Of a stretch of 64,000 bases of DNA, positions 1 through 9,383 are shown piece after piece. Under the pieces are notes generated by a model, which saw nothing but the letters and a program-made list of their open reading frames with translations, was not told where the DNA came from and made no database searches. The translations under genes and the position numbers were made by a program. Source of the DNA: Chitinophagaceae bacterium (GTDB lineage: Bacteria > Bacteroidota > Bacteroidia > Chitinophagales > Chitinophagaceae); assembly GCA_023957125.1 (NCBI GenBank), contig JAMLHL010000005.1:150014-214013 (forward strand). Direction: 5' to 3'. Positions within the stretch are counted from its first letter, which is position 1. The number at the start of each line of letters is the position of its first letter.

Positions 1-64
1 TTGATGTAATAGAATACATCACGAATGCTGCCATAATGCCTGCCCGTAAAAATGCATTTTTCAT
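1..64 (-). CDS. Partial gene, N-terminus of a probable exported protein
   Basis: The frame opens with ATG at 62-64 on the reverse strand and runs off the left edge, leaving 21 visible residues. A short basic start (KNAFLR) is followed by small and hydrophobic residues (AGIMAAFVM), which fits the beginning of a signal peptide. It is divergent from the LacI-type regulator at 401, so the 337 bases between them carry both promoters. The product cannot be named from this fragment. Confidence 0.5.
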   Translation of the reverse strand, partial: MKNAFLRAGIMAAFVMYSITS

Positions 65-132
65 AATGCTTGGTTATATGCGGTTAAAAAACAGATCTGT
101 GTCTTTATGAAAGATAAGGATTACAGATCCCA

Positions 133-146
133 TAACAAAGTTGTTA
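133..146. promoter_or_regulatory. Short palindrome in the divergent intergenic region
   Basis: TAACAAAGTTGTTA is symmetrical at 12 of 14 positions (arms TAACAA and TTGTTA). It lies between the left-edge gene and the LacI-type regulator, where an operator could act on either promoter. It does not match the candidate operator at 1460, so a link to this regulator is only a guess. Confidence 0.25.
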
Positions 147-224
147 CAATTTTATGAAAACCGGTAATTGAATTATGAATTATCAGGTATAAAATCCATT
201 ATCCCGAATTTTCGCTCCACCTGT

Positions 225-290
225 GGCATTCCGGTCGGTGTGACACCGACCGGTAGTGAGTTCTACAGGCGGGTGTCACCCGCCTGCGAA
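225..290. repeat. REP-like double palindrome
   Basis: Two near-perfect palindromes stand 12 bases apart. The first, 231-253, has 11-base arms (CCGGTCGGTGT and its complement) around a single base. The second, 266-286, has 10-base arms (CAGGCGGGTG and its complement) around a single base. The pair is framed by ATTTTCGC (208-215) and its complement GCGAAAAT (286-293), so the whole block is itself inverted-repeat shaped. Related blocks occur at 43012-43038 and 45069-45144. The paired layout resembles the bacterial interspersed mosaic elements mobilised by RAYT transposases, and a RAYT gene lies at 53570-54160, but its own flanking repeats have a different sequence. Confidence 0.65.
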
Positions 291-400
291 AATACGGGAC
301 GTGCCCATAAAATCCATTATCCAGAAAATATAAATGATATTTTATAGCTTTAGAAAAGCTATCTTTCAATTGAAAAAGGACGCAAAAACAGGAGTTCGGG

Positions 401-1414
401 ATGAAAAAGGGGATCACCTTAAAAGATTTAGCCAAAAAGTTGAATATGTCGGTGTCAACGGTTTCAAAATCGCTGAACAACGATCAGGCTATCAGCCCTC
501 TCACCAAAGAACGCGTAAAAGAGCTTGCAGCCAAATGGAACTATGTAGCGAATGAATCCGCCCGGCATTTCAAGCTGAATAAAAGTTTCACGATAGGTTT
601 TATCTTACCTGATCTGCGCGATCCCTTTTTTGTAGAAGCCATAAATGGTATTGAGGAAGTGGCTGGCGCCGAAAAATATAATATCATCCTCGCCCAATCG
701 CATGAAAATACCTGTAAAGAAGAAAGCATCGTAAATATGATGATCCGGAATCGGGTGGACGGTTTAATTGCGGCCGTTACCAAGAATACGATAGACATGA
801 CCTTGTTTGAGAAATTCAGAACAGTGGGGATCCCGGTTATTTATATTGTAAGAGAACCCCGGAATGACGGTTTTAACTATGTTTCAATCAATAACGTGGA
901 AGGAGCATTCAAGGCAACGGATTTCCTGATAAAAAAAGGACACCGCCGGATTGCGCATATCATGGGCCCCCGGACCATGCCCATAGCGATGGCCCGTTTT
1001 GAGGGTTACCGGCAGGCTTTACTTAAAAGTAAGATCCCTTTTGATGAGAAATTAGTTAAATCCGTTGATTTTACAGAAAAGGAAACGGAAAAAGCAATGG
1101 TGGAACTGATGAAGCTGGATCCTTTTCCAACCGCTGTGTTCACCTTTAAGAATGATATTACTTTAGATGCGATCGTCTTTTTGAAGAAAAAATATAAAGC
1201 GAGGCTGGATTGCATTGACTTTACGGATTTTGGAAACCTACCGGTTTTTAAATATCTCGAATACAAGCCGGTAGCTTCCGTTAAAGAAGATTTTTTTGAA
1301 ATGGGCAGGCAGGCCGCATTATTACTTTTTGAGATAATTAACGATAACAGGCAGGATACGGAAAAAACTTTCAGGGGGGTCAAAATTCCATGCAAGGTGA
1401 TCATTAACCGATAG
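401..1414 (+). CDS. LacI-family transcriptional regulator
   Basis: This 337-residue protein has an N-terminal LacI helix-turn-helix (ITLKDLAKKLNMSVSTVSKS, residues 5-24) followed by the hinge and a periplasmic-binding-protein-like sensor domain (from about residue 60, GFILPDLRDPFF). Length and layout are normal for the family. Such proteins bind a palindromic operator as dimers and release or bind DNA when a sugar or sugar phosphate occupies the sensor domain. The genes directly downstream encode exported oxidoreductases, a symporter, NagA and NagB, so an amino sugar or its phosphate is a reasonable effector guess. A candidate operator lies 46 bases past its stop codon. Confidence 0.92.
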   Translation: MKKGITLKDLAKKLNMSVSTVSKSLNNDQAISPLTKERVKELAAKWNYVANESARHFKLNKSFTIGFILPDLRDPFFVEAINGIEEVAGAEKYNIILAQSHENTCKEESIVNMMIRNRVDGLIAAVTKNTIDMTLFEKFRTVGIPVIYIVREPRNDGFNYVSINNVEGAFKATDFLIKKGHRRIAHIMGPRTMPIAMARFEGYRQALLKSKIPFDEKLVKSVDFTEKETEKAMVELMKLDPFPTAVFTFKNDITLDAIVFLKKKYKARLDCIDFTDFGNLPVFKYLEYKPVASVKEDFFEMGRQAALLLFEIINDNRQDTEKTFRGVKIPCKVIINR

Positions 1415-1459
1415 TATATTTCAGAGATCCGCTTTCCTTTTTCCTGTTTTGTTAACAAT

Positions 1460-1473
1460 TTCAAACGTTGTAA
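1460..1473. promoter_or_regulatory. Candidate LacI-type operator
   Basis: TTCAAACGTTGTAA is centred on AACGTT and is symmetrical at 10 of 14 positions, with the central CG that LacI-family dimers commonly recognise. It sits between the regulator's stop at 1414 and the first structural gene at 1558. A candidate Bacteroidota -7 element, TAAGTTTG at 1530-1537, lies downstream of it. This arrangement fits repression of the 1558-8712 operon, but it is one site seen by eye. Confidence 0.4.
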
Positions 1474-1557
1474 TAGATTATTTAATCACCGCATCACACT
1501 GTTTCCTCTGTTTGTAAGGTTATTTTAAATAAGTTTGGTAAAATAACAACCAGGTTT

Positions 1558-2610
1558 ATGAAATCATTGTATGATCGCAGGCGTTTTATCAAAACCACCG
1601 CCGCAGCGGGCGCCGGATTAGGATTTGCCGGCAGCGTTCTTCCCCTGTTTGGCAGAAATTTTTCACAACAAGGGAAAAGAGTGGGGATCATCGGTCTTGA
1701 TACTTCCCACAGCGTTGCGTTTACCAAAGTGTTTAACAAAGAAGATCCGGAGGCCGTTTACCGGGGTTATAAAATCGTGGCGGCTTACCCCCAGGGCAGT
1801 TTGGATATTGAGTCGTCGGTAAGCCGTATTCCCGATTATACGGAGCAGGTGAAAAAGATGGGGGTGGAAATTGTGAATAGTATAGACGATCTTCTCAAGA
1901 AGGTGGATGTTGTATTGCTGGAAACCAACGATGGACGGCGGCACCTGGAACAGGCTATTCCCGTATTCAAAGCAGGCAAAACGCTGTTTATTGATAAACC
2001 CATTACGGCTTCACTTACTGATGGTATCGTTGTTTTTGAACTGGCAAAGCATTATAAGGTACCGGTTTTTTCTTCCTCTTCTTTGCGTTTTATGCCCACA
2101 GCACAGGAGGTGGTAAACGGGAAGATAGGGAAGGTATTGGGCGCTGATACGTATAGCCCCTGTTCGCTGGAAAAAACGCACCCTGATTTTTTCTGGTATG
2201 GAATACATGGGGTGGAGATCTTATACACCGTGATGGGAACCGGGTGCAGGGAGCTCCAGAGAGTGCATACGGAGGGCACTGATGTAGCTACCGGTATATG
2301 GGAAGATGGAAGGATTGGCGTTTTCAGGGGAACCCGTACAGGAAAGCATTTCTATGGGGGAACAGCCTATGGTGAAAACGGGAATTCTGTTTTAGGACCC
2401 TATGGTGGCTACGAATCGCTACTGGTAGAGATTGTGAAATTTTTTGAAACCGGAGCCGTTCCGGTAAAACCGGAGGAAACTTTGGAGATGTTGGCTTTTA
2501 TGGAAGCTGCTGACGAAAGCAAACGCAGGAATGGGGCATCGGTGAAACTGGCAGGGGTTCGGGATCGCGCGGAAAAAGCGGCCATGAAAAAATTAAAACA
2601 ATTGATTTAG
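1558..2610 (+). CDS. Tat-exported Gfo/Idh/MocA-family oxidoreductase
   Basis: 350 residues. The N-terminus has a twin-arginine signal (YDRRRFIKT, residues 5-13, then an Ala/Gly-rich hydrophobic stretch), so the protein is probably exported folded with its nicotinamide cofactor. A Rossmann-like region follows (VGIIGLDTSH), then the family's catalytic Lys-Pro context (FIDKPITAS, near residue 143). The GxGxxG motif is altered to GIIGLD, as in several divergent members. Family members oxidise or reduce sugar hydroxyls or act through a transient 3-keto sugar. It is the first structural gene after the LacI regulator and is followed after 41 bases by a second family member. Confidence 0.85.
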   Translation: MKSLYDRRRFIKTTAAAGAGLGFAGSVLPLFGRNFSQQGKRVGIIGLDTSHSVAFTKVFNKEDPEAVYRGYKIVAAYPQGSLDIESSVSRIPDYTEQVKKMGVEIVNSIDDLLKKVDVVLLETNDGRRHLEQAIPVFKAGKTLFIDKPITASLTDGIVVFELAKHYKVPVFSSSSLRFMPTAQEVVNGKIGKVLGADTYSPCSLEKTHPDFFWYGIHGVEILYTVMGTGCRELQRVHTEGTDVATGIWEDGRIGVFRGTRTGKHFYGGTAYGENGNSVLGPYGGYESLLVEIVKFFETGAVPVKPEETLEMLAFMEAADESKRRNGASVKLAGVRDRAEKAAMKKLKQLI

Positions 2611-2651
2611 ATCCACTTCCCTTTTTGTGGCCGTATAAATCTTATAATAAC

Positions 2652-3998
2652 ATGGATAATTCAAGAAGACGGTTTGTAAAAAACAGTGTAAAGGCCGCAA
2701 CGGCGGTATCTATCGGCGGGGTGTTGCCGGGTTTCAGTGCAAAAAGCTATGCCGCAATACGGGGCGCCAATGAACGTATTAAGGTAGGTATCATGGGCGT
2801 GAATGCGCGGGGACTGGCGCTGGCAAAAAACTTTGCCAATCAGTCGAATTGTGAGATCATCCATATCTGCGATGTAGATACCCGGGCTATGGATAAATGT
2901 ATCGCAGCGGTGGAGCCGATACAACATACACGACCCGCCGCAACCGGGGATTTTCGAAAGGCACTTGAAGATAAGTCCCTGGAGGCACTGGTAATTGCCG
3001 CTCCCGATCATTGGCACGCCCCTGCTACCATATTAGCCTGTAAGGCAGGAAAGCATGTGTATGTAGAAAAGCCCTGTTCGCACAACCCGCACGAAGGAGA
3101 GCTGATGGTAGCTGCTTCCCGTAAATACGACCGCAAAGTGCAGATGGGGGCCCAGCGGCGTTCGTGGCCCAATATCGTTGCCGCTATCAATGAATTGAAA
3201 GCAGGTGTGATTGGCCGGCCTTATTTTGCAAAGGGATGGTACACCAATAATCGTCCTTCAATTGGTATTGGTAAAAAAGAGGAAGTGCCTTCGTGGCTGA
3301 ATTTTGAATTGTGGCAGGGCCCTGCACCCCGTGAAGCCTACCGCGATAATATTTTGCATTACAACTGGCATTGGTTCTGGAACTGGGGTACCGGTGAAGC
3401 GTTAAACAATGGCACTCATATGGTGGACCTGATGCGATGGGGCTTGGGCGTTGATTACCCGGTGAGTGTACGCTCGGGGGGTGGCCGCTACCGTTACAAA
3501 GATGACTGGGAAACGCCCGATACCCAGGTGGTCACCTGGGAGTTTCCGAATCATACTTTTATGGAATGGGAAGGAAGAAGCTGTAACGGTCATTATATTG
3601 AAGGATCTTCTGTCGGGGTTTCTTTTTATGGGGAAACAGGTACCCTGGTGATCACCGGCGGCAACGATTACAAAATATATGATCTCAAAAACAAACTGGT
3701 AAAGGAAGTGAAAAATGAAGTGGCGATTGACGCGCGCAATACCGTCAGTCCATCACAGGCATTGGATGCCCTGCATATTCAGAATTTCTTTGATGGCATT
3801 CGTAAAGGCACGCCGTTGAATGTGGACATTGCTGAAGGCTATAAAAGTACCCTGCTTTGCCAGTTGGGCAATATAGCGGTAAGAGCCGGTAATACTTCTT
3901 TTCGTACCAACGGCAACAACGGGCATATAACAGATCATGCGGAAGCTGAAAAATTATGGAGCAGGACATATGAACCGGGCTGGGAACCTACGGTTTAA
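2652..3998 (+). CDS. Tat-exported Gfo/Idh/MocA-family oxidoreductase
   Basis: I chose ATG at 2652 (448 residues) because it places the twin-arginine signal (SRRRFVKN) right at the N-terminus; a TTG at 2625 would add nine unlikely residues. The nucleotide-binding region starts at IKVGIMGVNARG, and the catalytic Lys is in YVEKPCSHN. The middle is rich in Trp and His (NWHWFWNWGTGE), as in the large exported branch of this family common in Bacteroidota and Planctomycetes. GH109 glycosidases also belong to this superfamily, so an NAD-dependent glycosidase role is possible. With the neighbouring nagA and nagB, an amino-sugar substrate is plausible but unproven. Confidence 0.87.
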   Translation: MDNSRRRFVKNSVKAATAVSIGGVLPGFSAKSYAAIRGANERIKVGIMGVNARGLALAKNFANQSNCEIIHICDVDTRAMDKCIAAVEPIQHTRPAATGDFRKALEDKSLEALVIAAPDHWHAPATILACKAGKHVYVEKPCSHNPHEGELMVAASRKYDRKVQMGAQRRSWPNIVAAINELKAGVIGRPYFAKGWYTNNRPSIGIGKKEEVPSWLNFELWQGPAPREAYRDNILHYNWHWFWNWGTGEALNNGTHMVDLMRWGLGVDYPVSVRSGGGRYRYKDDWETPDTQVVTWEFPNHTFMEWEGRSCNGHYIEGSSVGVSFYGETGTLVITGGNDYKIYDLKNKLVKEVKNEVAIDARNTVSPSQALDALHIQNFFDGIRKGTPLNVDIAEGYKSTLLCQLGNIAVRAGNTSFRTNGNNGHITDHAEAEKLWSRTYEPGWEPTV

Positions 3999-4032
3999 CT
4001 TGAAACAGAAGCCGGTACCAAAACGATCTGAT

Positions 4033-5196
4033 ATGAAATGTTCCATGAAAGTTGTCCTGTTATTTTCTCTTTTCGTTTTTTGTTCCATGATAGGAATGGG
4101 GCAGGTTGCCGACCGTCCCGCAAAACCGGAGCAGAAACGTCTTGCATGGGAAGAACTGGCTCCTTATTTTTCCGCTCCAGGGGAGTATGATGGGAAATTT
4201 GGAACGTATCGTTCCCCTCTGAAATTTTATGATGGTCGCGAGGTAAAAACGAAGGAAGAGTGGAAGTCCCGCCGCAGCGAAATTTTAACCCGCTGGCATC
4301 AGTTGATGGGTAAATGGCCCCCGTTATTAAAGAACCAGGAACTAACAATACTTGATTCGGTTGAGCGCGACAACTTTACACAATACCGCGTCCGGTTTTT
4401 CTGGACACCCAATGAAGAAACTGAAGGGTATTTGCTGGTTCCCCAAGGAAGTGGAAAACGTCCGGCGGTTATCACGGTCTTTTACGAACCCGAAACAGCC
4501 ATCGGGCTGGGTGGACCGGATCATCCCAACCGGGATTTTGCTTATCAATTGGCAAGACGGGGGTTTGTAACCCTTTCTTTGGGAACGACGGCTGCTACAA
4601 AGGCAAAAACGTATGCTATCTATTATCCGGATATTGATCACGCAACGGTGGCGCCGCTTTCCATGTTGGCCTATGCGGCCGCCAATGCCTGGTATGTGCT
4701 TTCCAAAAGACCGGAGGTAGATTCAACCCGGATCGGTATAATGGGGCATTCTTTTGGAGGCAAATGGGCCCTGTTTGCTTCCTGTTTGTTTGAAAAATTT
4801 GCCTGTGCCGTATGGTCCGACCCGGGGATTGTGTTTGATGAATCGCGCCGGGATGTGAATTACTGGGAGCCGTGGTATTTGGGTTATCATCCCCGTCCCT
4901 GGAGAAAAAGAGGAATGATAACGGCAGAAAACCCGGCAACAGGATTGTATCGGCAACTGGTAAAAGAAGGATATGACTTGCATGAATTACATGCCCTGAT
5001 GGCGCCCCGGCCCTTCCTTGTATCCGGAGGATCGGAGGATACGCCGGGAAGATGGATCCGGCTAAATCATACCGTTGCGGTGAACAGGCTGTTGGGATTC
5101 GGAGATCGGGTGGGGATGACCAACCGGCCGATGCATTCCCCTACGGAAGGATCTAACGGGATCGCCTACCTGTTTTTTGAATATTTCCTTCAATAA
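4033..5196 (+). CDS. Exported alpha/beta-hydrolase (esterase-like)
   Basis: The open frame begins at 3937 inside the previous gene, but ATG at 4033 (387 residues), or ATG at 4045, gives a standard signal peptide (KVVLLFSLFVFCSMIGMGQ). The nucleophile elbow is GHSFGG (in IGIMGHSFGGKW). The acid and His are probably in the later FLVSGGSEDTPGR and RPMHSPTEG segments. The fold resembles dienelactone hydrolase and acetyl-xylan esterase relatives, so it could remove acyl groups from sugars outside the cytoplasm before uptake by the symporter that follows. Substrate not determined. Confidence 0.72.
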   Translation: MKCSMKVVLLFSLFVFCSMIGMGQVADRPAKPEQKRLAWEELAPYFSAPGEYDGKFGTYRSPLKFYDGREVKTKEEWKSRRSEILTRWHQLMGKWPPLLKNQELTILDSVERDNFTQYRVRFFWTPNEETEGYLLVPQGSGKRPAVITVFYEPETAIGLGGPDHPNRDFAYQLARRGFVTLSLGTTAATKAKTYAIYYPDIDHATVAPLSMLAYAAANAWYVLSKRPEVDSTRIGIMGHSFGGKWALFASCLFEKFACAVWSDPGIVFDESRRDVNYWEPWYLGYHPRPWRKRGMITAENPATGLYRQLVKEGYDLHELHALMAPRPFLVSGGSEDTPGRWIRLNHTVAVNRLLGFGDRVGMTNRPMHSPTEGSNGIAYLFFEYFLQ

Positions 5197-5267
5197 ACAG
5201 CGGGAATGTGAATATAAAAATATCCGGCATGAATTGAACGGGATATTATTAATAAAAATAGTAACAA

Positions 5268-6737
5268 ATGAATTTTAACCTATTGGATCTGGCGGTGATG
5301 ATTCTTTTCTTCCTGAGTATGATACTGGTGGGCGTATGGTCGTACTTCAGAAGCAGGAGTTCGGACGACTATTTTGTAGCAGGAGGGCAGTTACCCTGGT
5401 GGCTTGCCGGTGTTTCGCATCATGTATCGGGCCATAGCGGTGCGGTGTTTGTGGCTTATGCTGCCGTGGCCTATACGCACGGGTTTACGATGTATATGTG
5501 GTGGGCATTCCCGGTGGGCGTTGCCATCATGATCAGCGCTAAAGTTTTTCCGGTGTATTGGGTCCGTCTCAGGAAAAATTTCCAGATACAATCTCCTCTC
5601 GAGTATTTAAAAACCCGGTACGACTTACCTACACAACAGATCATGGCCTGGAGCGGGGTGATCCTGAAAGTATTTGATGTAGGCGCCAAATGGGCGGCCA
5701 TTGGCGTTCTCCTGAATGTGGTAGGGGACATTCCCATGATGCCGGGCATTCTGATTTCAGGTATAGTAACCCTCATCTATGTAACCTTTGGCGGGCTGTG
5801 GGGAGTGATCATAACAGACTTTATACAATTTTTCGTTCAGTTGCTGGGCAGCATTGTGATGTTTGTTCTTGTAATAAAAAAGCTGGGCGGCCCGGATTCG
5901 ATTACCGGTATCTGGAAGCAGTTGCCACCCGAACACAGCCAGTTATTCAACAGCCCTTATACTGCCTCCTTTGTGGGCATTATGTTCCTGCTTTATTTTT
6001 TGAGTTATAATGGCGGCGGATGGAGCCTTGCTACAAGATATATTTCTTCTCCTTCGGAGAGGGCGGCTTCGAAAGCGGCCTGGTTATCCGGCCTGCTGTA
6101 CCTCATCTGGCCACTGATCCTGTTTTTCCCTATGTGGGCGGCGCCGCTGATCCTGCCCGGGCTTGCTGACCCCAGCACTTCTTACGGGCACCTGATGCTT
6201 GAGATTTTACCCCAGGGAATGATAGGTTTGGTGATCGCTTCCCTTTTTGCAGCAACCATGGGAATGACTTCCTCTGATGTAAATACTATTGCAGCGGTGA
6301 TCACCCGGGATATCCTTCCGGTAGTTTCTAAAAAATTTATCAACGATAAACACCCCTTGCGCACCGCACGCATCACCACCTTTGTGTTCACGCTGGCTAC
6401 CATTATAGTGGCGTTGAATTATCAACGGTTTGGCGGCGTACTCGGACTGATCGTAAACTGGTTTGGCGCACTTCTGGGACCAACGGCCCTTCCCCTGCTG
6501 TTAGGGTTGCTTCCGCGATTCAGATCCTGCGGGCCTAAAACAGCTATTATTTCTATCGTAGCCGGGTTGCTCACCTTTGTCGTAACCAAAAACATCACGC
6601 TGAACAGCCTGGCACTTGAAGTAGGCCTGCCCACTATCGTGGCGGCGGCGATCTATCTGACGGTGGGCTTTACTTCCAGAACGGCGCCGGAAAAGGTGGA
6701 TCAACTGATGGCAGCGCTCCAAAAACCAACGGTATAA
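5268..6737 (+). CDS. Sodium:solute symporter (SSS family)
   Basis: 489 residues and highly hydrophobic, with about 13 transmembrane segments. The N-terminus (AVMILFFLSMILVGVWSYF, then SSDDYFVAGGQLPWW) is the usual start of SSS proteins, with the DYFxAG motif after helix 1. These proteins use the sodium gradient to import sugars, amino acids or other small organic compounds across the inner membrane. Placed between an exported esterase-like hydrolase and nagA-nagB, it is probably the uptake system for the amino sugar that those enzymes process. Confidence 0.9.
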   Translation: MNFNLLDLAVMILFFLSMILVGVWSYFRSRSSDDYFVAGGQLPWWLAGVSHHVSGHSGAVFVAYAAVAYTHGFTMYMWWAFPVGVAIMISAKVFPVYWVRLRKNFQIQSPLEYLKTRYDLPTQQIMAWSGVILKVFDVGAKWAAIGVLLNVVGDIPMMPGILISGIVTLIYVTFGGLWGVIITDFIQFFVQLLGSIVMFVLVIKKLGGPDSITGIWKQLPPEHSQLFNSPYTASFVGIMFLLYFLSYNGGGWSLATRYISSPSERAASKAAWLSGLLYLIWPLILFFPMWAAPLILPGLADPSTSYGHLMLEILPQGMIGLVIASLFAATMGMTSSDVNTIAAVITRDILPVVSKKFINDKHPLRTARITTFVFTLATIIVALNYQRFGGVLGLIVNWFGALLGPTALPLLLGLLPRFRSCGPKTAIISIVAGLLTFVVTKNITLNSLALEVGLPTIVAAAIYLTVGFTSRTAPEKVDQLMAALQKPTV

Positions 6738-6748
6738 AACAATATATT

Positions 6749-7918
6749 TTGAAACCTGAACCTGGTAAAATAAAAAACCTGCTCCTTCCCTGTAAGCACT
6801 GTATTACCGGTGAAACAGAGGTGCTGGATTTTCATGATCCTGCACTGGTAACCGTAAACGAGCCGGTGGATAAAGAGAAACCCTTGTTCTTTTCCGGACC
6901 GGGATTGGTGGATCTTCAGATCAATGGTATTCACGGTATTGATTTTAATGTGCCATCCCTGACGGTAGATGAGGTGGTAAACGCAGCACAATTTTTGCTG
7001 AGCCAGGGGATCACTACATTCTTCCCAACGGTTATCACCAATTCAGACGATCATATTCTTACCATCGTGCATACATTGGCGGAGGCCTGCAAAAACAATC
7101 CCCTGGTTGACGCATGTATTGGGGGCATTCACCTGGAAGGGCCTTTTATTTCTCCGCTGCCCGGAGCGAAGGGGGCGCACAATGAAAATTATATTAAAGC
7201 GCCCGACTGGGAATTGTTTAACCGTTTCCAGGCGGAAGCAGATGGAAGAATAAAAATGATAACCCTGGCTCCGGAGTGGGAAGCTGCGCCCGCATTTATT
7301 GAAAAGGCGGTCCGGTCGGGTGTGATTGTATCTATCGGGCATTCGCTGGCCGATACTTCACAAGTTAAACGAGCTGTGGAAGCAGGCGCCCGTATGTCCA
7401 CCCATTTAGGCAATGGGATACCTCTGATGCTTCAACGGCATCCCAATTTGATATGGGATCAATTGGCGGAAGAAGACCTGACAGCGGGTATCATTGCCGA
7501 TGGCATACATCTTCCCGATGCTTTTATTAAAGTGGTAAGGAAAGTGAAAGACGACAGCATGTTGGTGGTAAGCGATGCCACCTGCTATGCGGGCATGCCT
7601 CCGGGGGAATACCACAGCCATATCGGCGGCGATGTGGTACTGGATAAAAACAAAAGAGTGTCATTAAAAGGAGCGTCCGGGTTGCTTGCCGGCGCTGCCA
7701 AATCACTTTTGGAAAATGTAGAAACCCTGTTGGAACACGGGTTGTGCCCGCTGGCGGAGGCCTGGCAAATGGCCTCAATGAATCCGATCCGTTTTCTCAA
7801 GAAAAATAATGTTGACGTGGCTTCTTATTATAACGACCGGGTGGTGTTTGCCCTCGATGGTGCATCAGTCGCTATTAAAATGGTGATTAAAGACGGGAAG
7901 GTGGTTTTCAATCATTAA
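6749..7918 (+). CDS. nagA: N-acetylglucosamine-6-phosphate deacetylase
   Basis: 389 residues from a TTG start 11 bases after the symporter; no nearby ATG gives a full-length protein. It hydrolyses N-acetylglucosamine 6-phosphate to glucosamine 6-phosphate and acetate. Visible motifs are GLVDLQINGIHG (lacking the HxH of other amidohydrolases, as in enterobacterial NagA), HLEGPF with the metal-binding Glu, IGHSLA and THLGNGI with the metal-binding His residues, IADGIHLP, and VSDATCYAGMPPG with the catalytic Asp. The next gene is nagB, giving the two consecutive cytoplasmic steps. Confidence 0.93.
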   Translation: MKPEPGKIKNLLLPCKHCITGETEVLDFHDPALVTVNEPVDKEKPLFFSGPGLVDLQINGIHGIDFNVPSLTVDEVVNAAQFLLSQGITTFFPTVITNSDDHILTIVHTLAEACKNNPLVDACIGGIHLEGPFISPLPGAKGAHNENYIKAPDWELFNRFQAEADGRIKMITLAPEWEAAPAFIEKAVRSGVIVSIGHSLADTSQVKRAVEAGARMSTHLGNGIPLMLQRHPNLIWDQLAEEDLTAGIIADGIHLPDAFIKVVRKVKDDSMLVVSDATCYAGMPPGEYHSHIGGDVVLDKNKRVSLKGASGLLAGAAKSLLENVETLLEHGLCPLAEAWQMASMNPIRFLKKNNVDVASYYNDRVVFALDGASVAIKMVIKDGKVVFNH

Positions 7919-7938
7919 AATAATTTAATTCTAATGAA

Positions 7939-8712
7939 ATGAGCGCTGTACGGGAATTAAAGGTGAATAAGCTGAAAGTAAAAATATACGATTCGCGATC
8001 AGAGATGGGTCAAAACGCCGCAGATGATGTGGCGGCCGCCATAGATGATCTTTTGGGAGAGCGGGATTCCCTGAATATGATTTTTGCCGCGGCTCCGTCG
8101 CAGAATGAATTTTTATCTGCCTTGTCGCAGAAAAAAGACCTGGAATGGAACCGGATCAATGCTTTTCACATGGATGAATATGTGGGACTACCGGAGAAGG
8201 CACCGCAGTCTTTCGGGCATTTTCTTCATGAAAGCATTTTCAAAAAACTCCCATTCAAACAGGTGTTCTATATTAACGGCGCTACCAGCGATCCTCAGCA
8301 GGAATGCGATCGGTACAGTAATTTGCTGGCACAGCATCCTCCTGATATTGTTTGTATGGGGATTGGCGAAAACGGCCATATCGCGTTCAATGATCCGCAT
8401 GTGGCTGATTTTAAAGATCCTCGTTTGGTGAAGGTGGTGGAACTGTCGGAAGCATCCCGCCGGCAGCAGGTTCACGATGGTTGTTTCCCGGACATAGAGG
8501 CTGTGCCCATTGCTGCGATTACGCTTACCATTCCGGCTTTAGTGCATGCCGGGCTGATCTGTTGTATAGTTCCCGGGAAACAAAAAGCGGAAGCGGTAAG
8601 TAATACATTAAACCGGGAGGTAAGGGAAAAATATCCTTCCACCATATTAAAAAACCATGATAGCGCCACCCTGTATATAGACAGGGATAGTTCATCAAAG
8701 ATTGAGCTTTAA
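7939..8712 (+). CDS. nagB: Glucosamine-6-phosphate deaminase
   Basis: 257 residues. It converts glucosamine 6-phosphate to fructose 6-phosphate and ammonia, the step after NagA. Recognisable motifs are NAFHMDEYVGL (catalytic Asp) and GIGENGHIAFNDP (active-site His). The last motif has FNDP where many NagB proteins have FNEP, a conservative Glu-to-Asp change at a catalytic position also seen in related 6-phosphogluconolactonase-fold deaminases, so a sister activity on another amino sugar phosphate cannot be excluded. It ends the operon that starts at 1558. Confidence 0.9.
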   Translation: MSAVRELKVNKLKVKIYDSRSEMGQNAADDVAAAIDDLLGERDSLNMIFAAAPSQNEFLSALSQKKDLEWNRINAFHMDEYVGLPEKAPQSFGHFLHESIFKKLPFKQVFYINGATSDPQQECDRYSNLLAQHPPDIVCMGIGENGHIAFNDPHVADFKDPRLVKVVELSEASRRQQVHDGCFPDIEAVPIAAITLTIPALVHAGLICCIVPGKQKAEAVSNTLNREVREKYPSTILKNHDSATLYIDRDSSSKIEL

Positions 8713-8757
8713 ACCGGTTTAATTTATTGGTAATTTTTATCCAAAAACAACAAGCTT

Positions 8758-9324
8758 ATGTTACAGCATAAAATTTCCCATAAACCCGATTTAAATCTCC
8801 CGGGGGAGTGGCAGGATTTGGATAGCGAAGCCGCATTTAAAAGAATATATGCTGCGTATTGGAAAAAGCTTTTTGTTATCGCCTACCACCGGCTGAAGGA
8901 CAAACAGGAAGCGGAAGACGTGATACACGACGTATTTGTAAGTTTGTGGATGAACCGGGATCGCGTTACCATCCGGACTTTGGAAAATTATCTTTCGGTT
9001 GCAGTCAAAAACCAGGTATTTACCAAGTTGAGAAAAAGGTCCCGCGTGCAGGTTTATGCGGAGACGCAGGCTACTGAAGCGTTTTCCGAACAACTTGTTA
9101 TCAATTCTATTGAGAACAAACAACTGATCAGGGAACTGAGAAATGAAATAGAAAGCCTGCCGGATAAGTGCAGATTGATCTTTAAATATAGCCGGGATGA
9201 GGGAATGCAGGTTAAACAGATTGCGGAGCAACTACATATTTCGCCCAAAACGGTTCAAAATCATTTAAACAAGGCGTTGCGACACCTGAGAATTGCCATG
9301 CGAACTTTTTTAAATGAATTTTGA
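8758..9324 (+). CDS. ECF-type RNA polymerase sigma factor (FecI-like)
   Basis: 188 residues. Region 2 is visible as FKRIYAAYWKKLFVIAYHRL followed by EAEDVIHDVFVSLW. Region 4 is the helix-turn-helix MQVKQIAEQLHISPKTVQNH near the C-terminus. This is the Bacteroidota FecI-like group that pairs with a FecR anti-sigma factor and a TonB-dependent receptor carrying an STN domain. All three lie in order here (sigma 8758, FecR 9384, receptor 10982), which points to substrate-dependent activation of the SusC/SusD genes. Confidence 0.93.
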   Translation: MLQHKISHKPDLNLPGEWQDLDSEAAFKRIYAAYWKKLFVIAYHRLKDKQEAEDVIHDVFVSLWMNRDRVTIRTLENYLSVAVKNQVFTKLRKRSRVQVYAETQATEAFSEQLVINSIENKQLIRELRNEIESLPDKCRLIFKYSRDEGMQVKQIAEQLHISPKTVQNHLNKALRHLRIAMRTFLNEF

Positions 9325-9383
9325 TTTAAAAAAATATTGCCCGGTGGAATAGGAGATATCTTCCTTTGATTATACTATTGTTT

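Noticed and set aside
225..290. Intrinsic terminator
   Set aside because: No gene ends just upstream on either strand, no T-run follows, and similar blocks occur elsewhere, so a REP-like repeat is the better reading.
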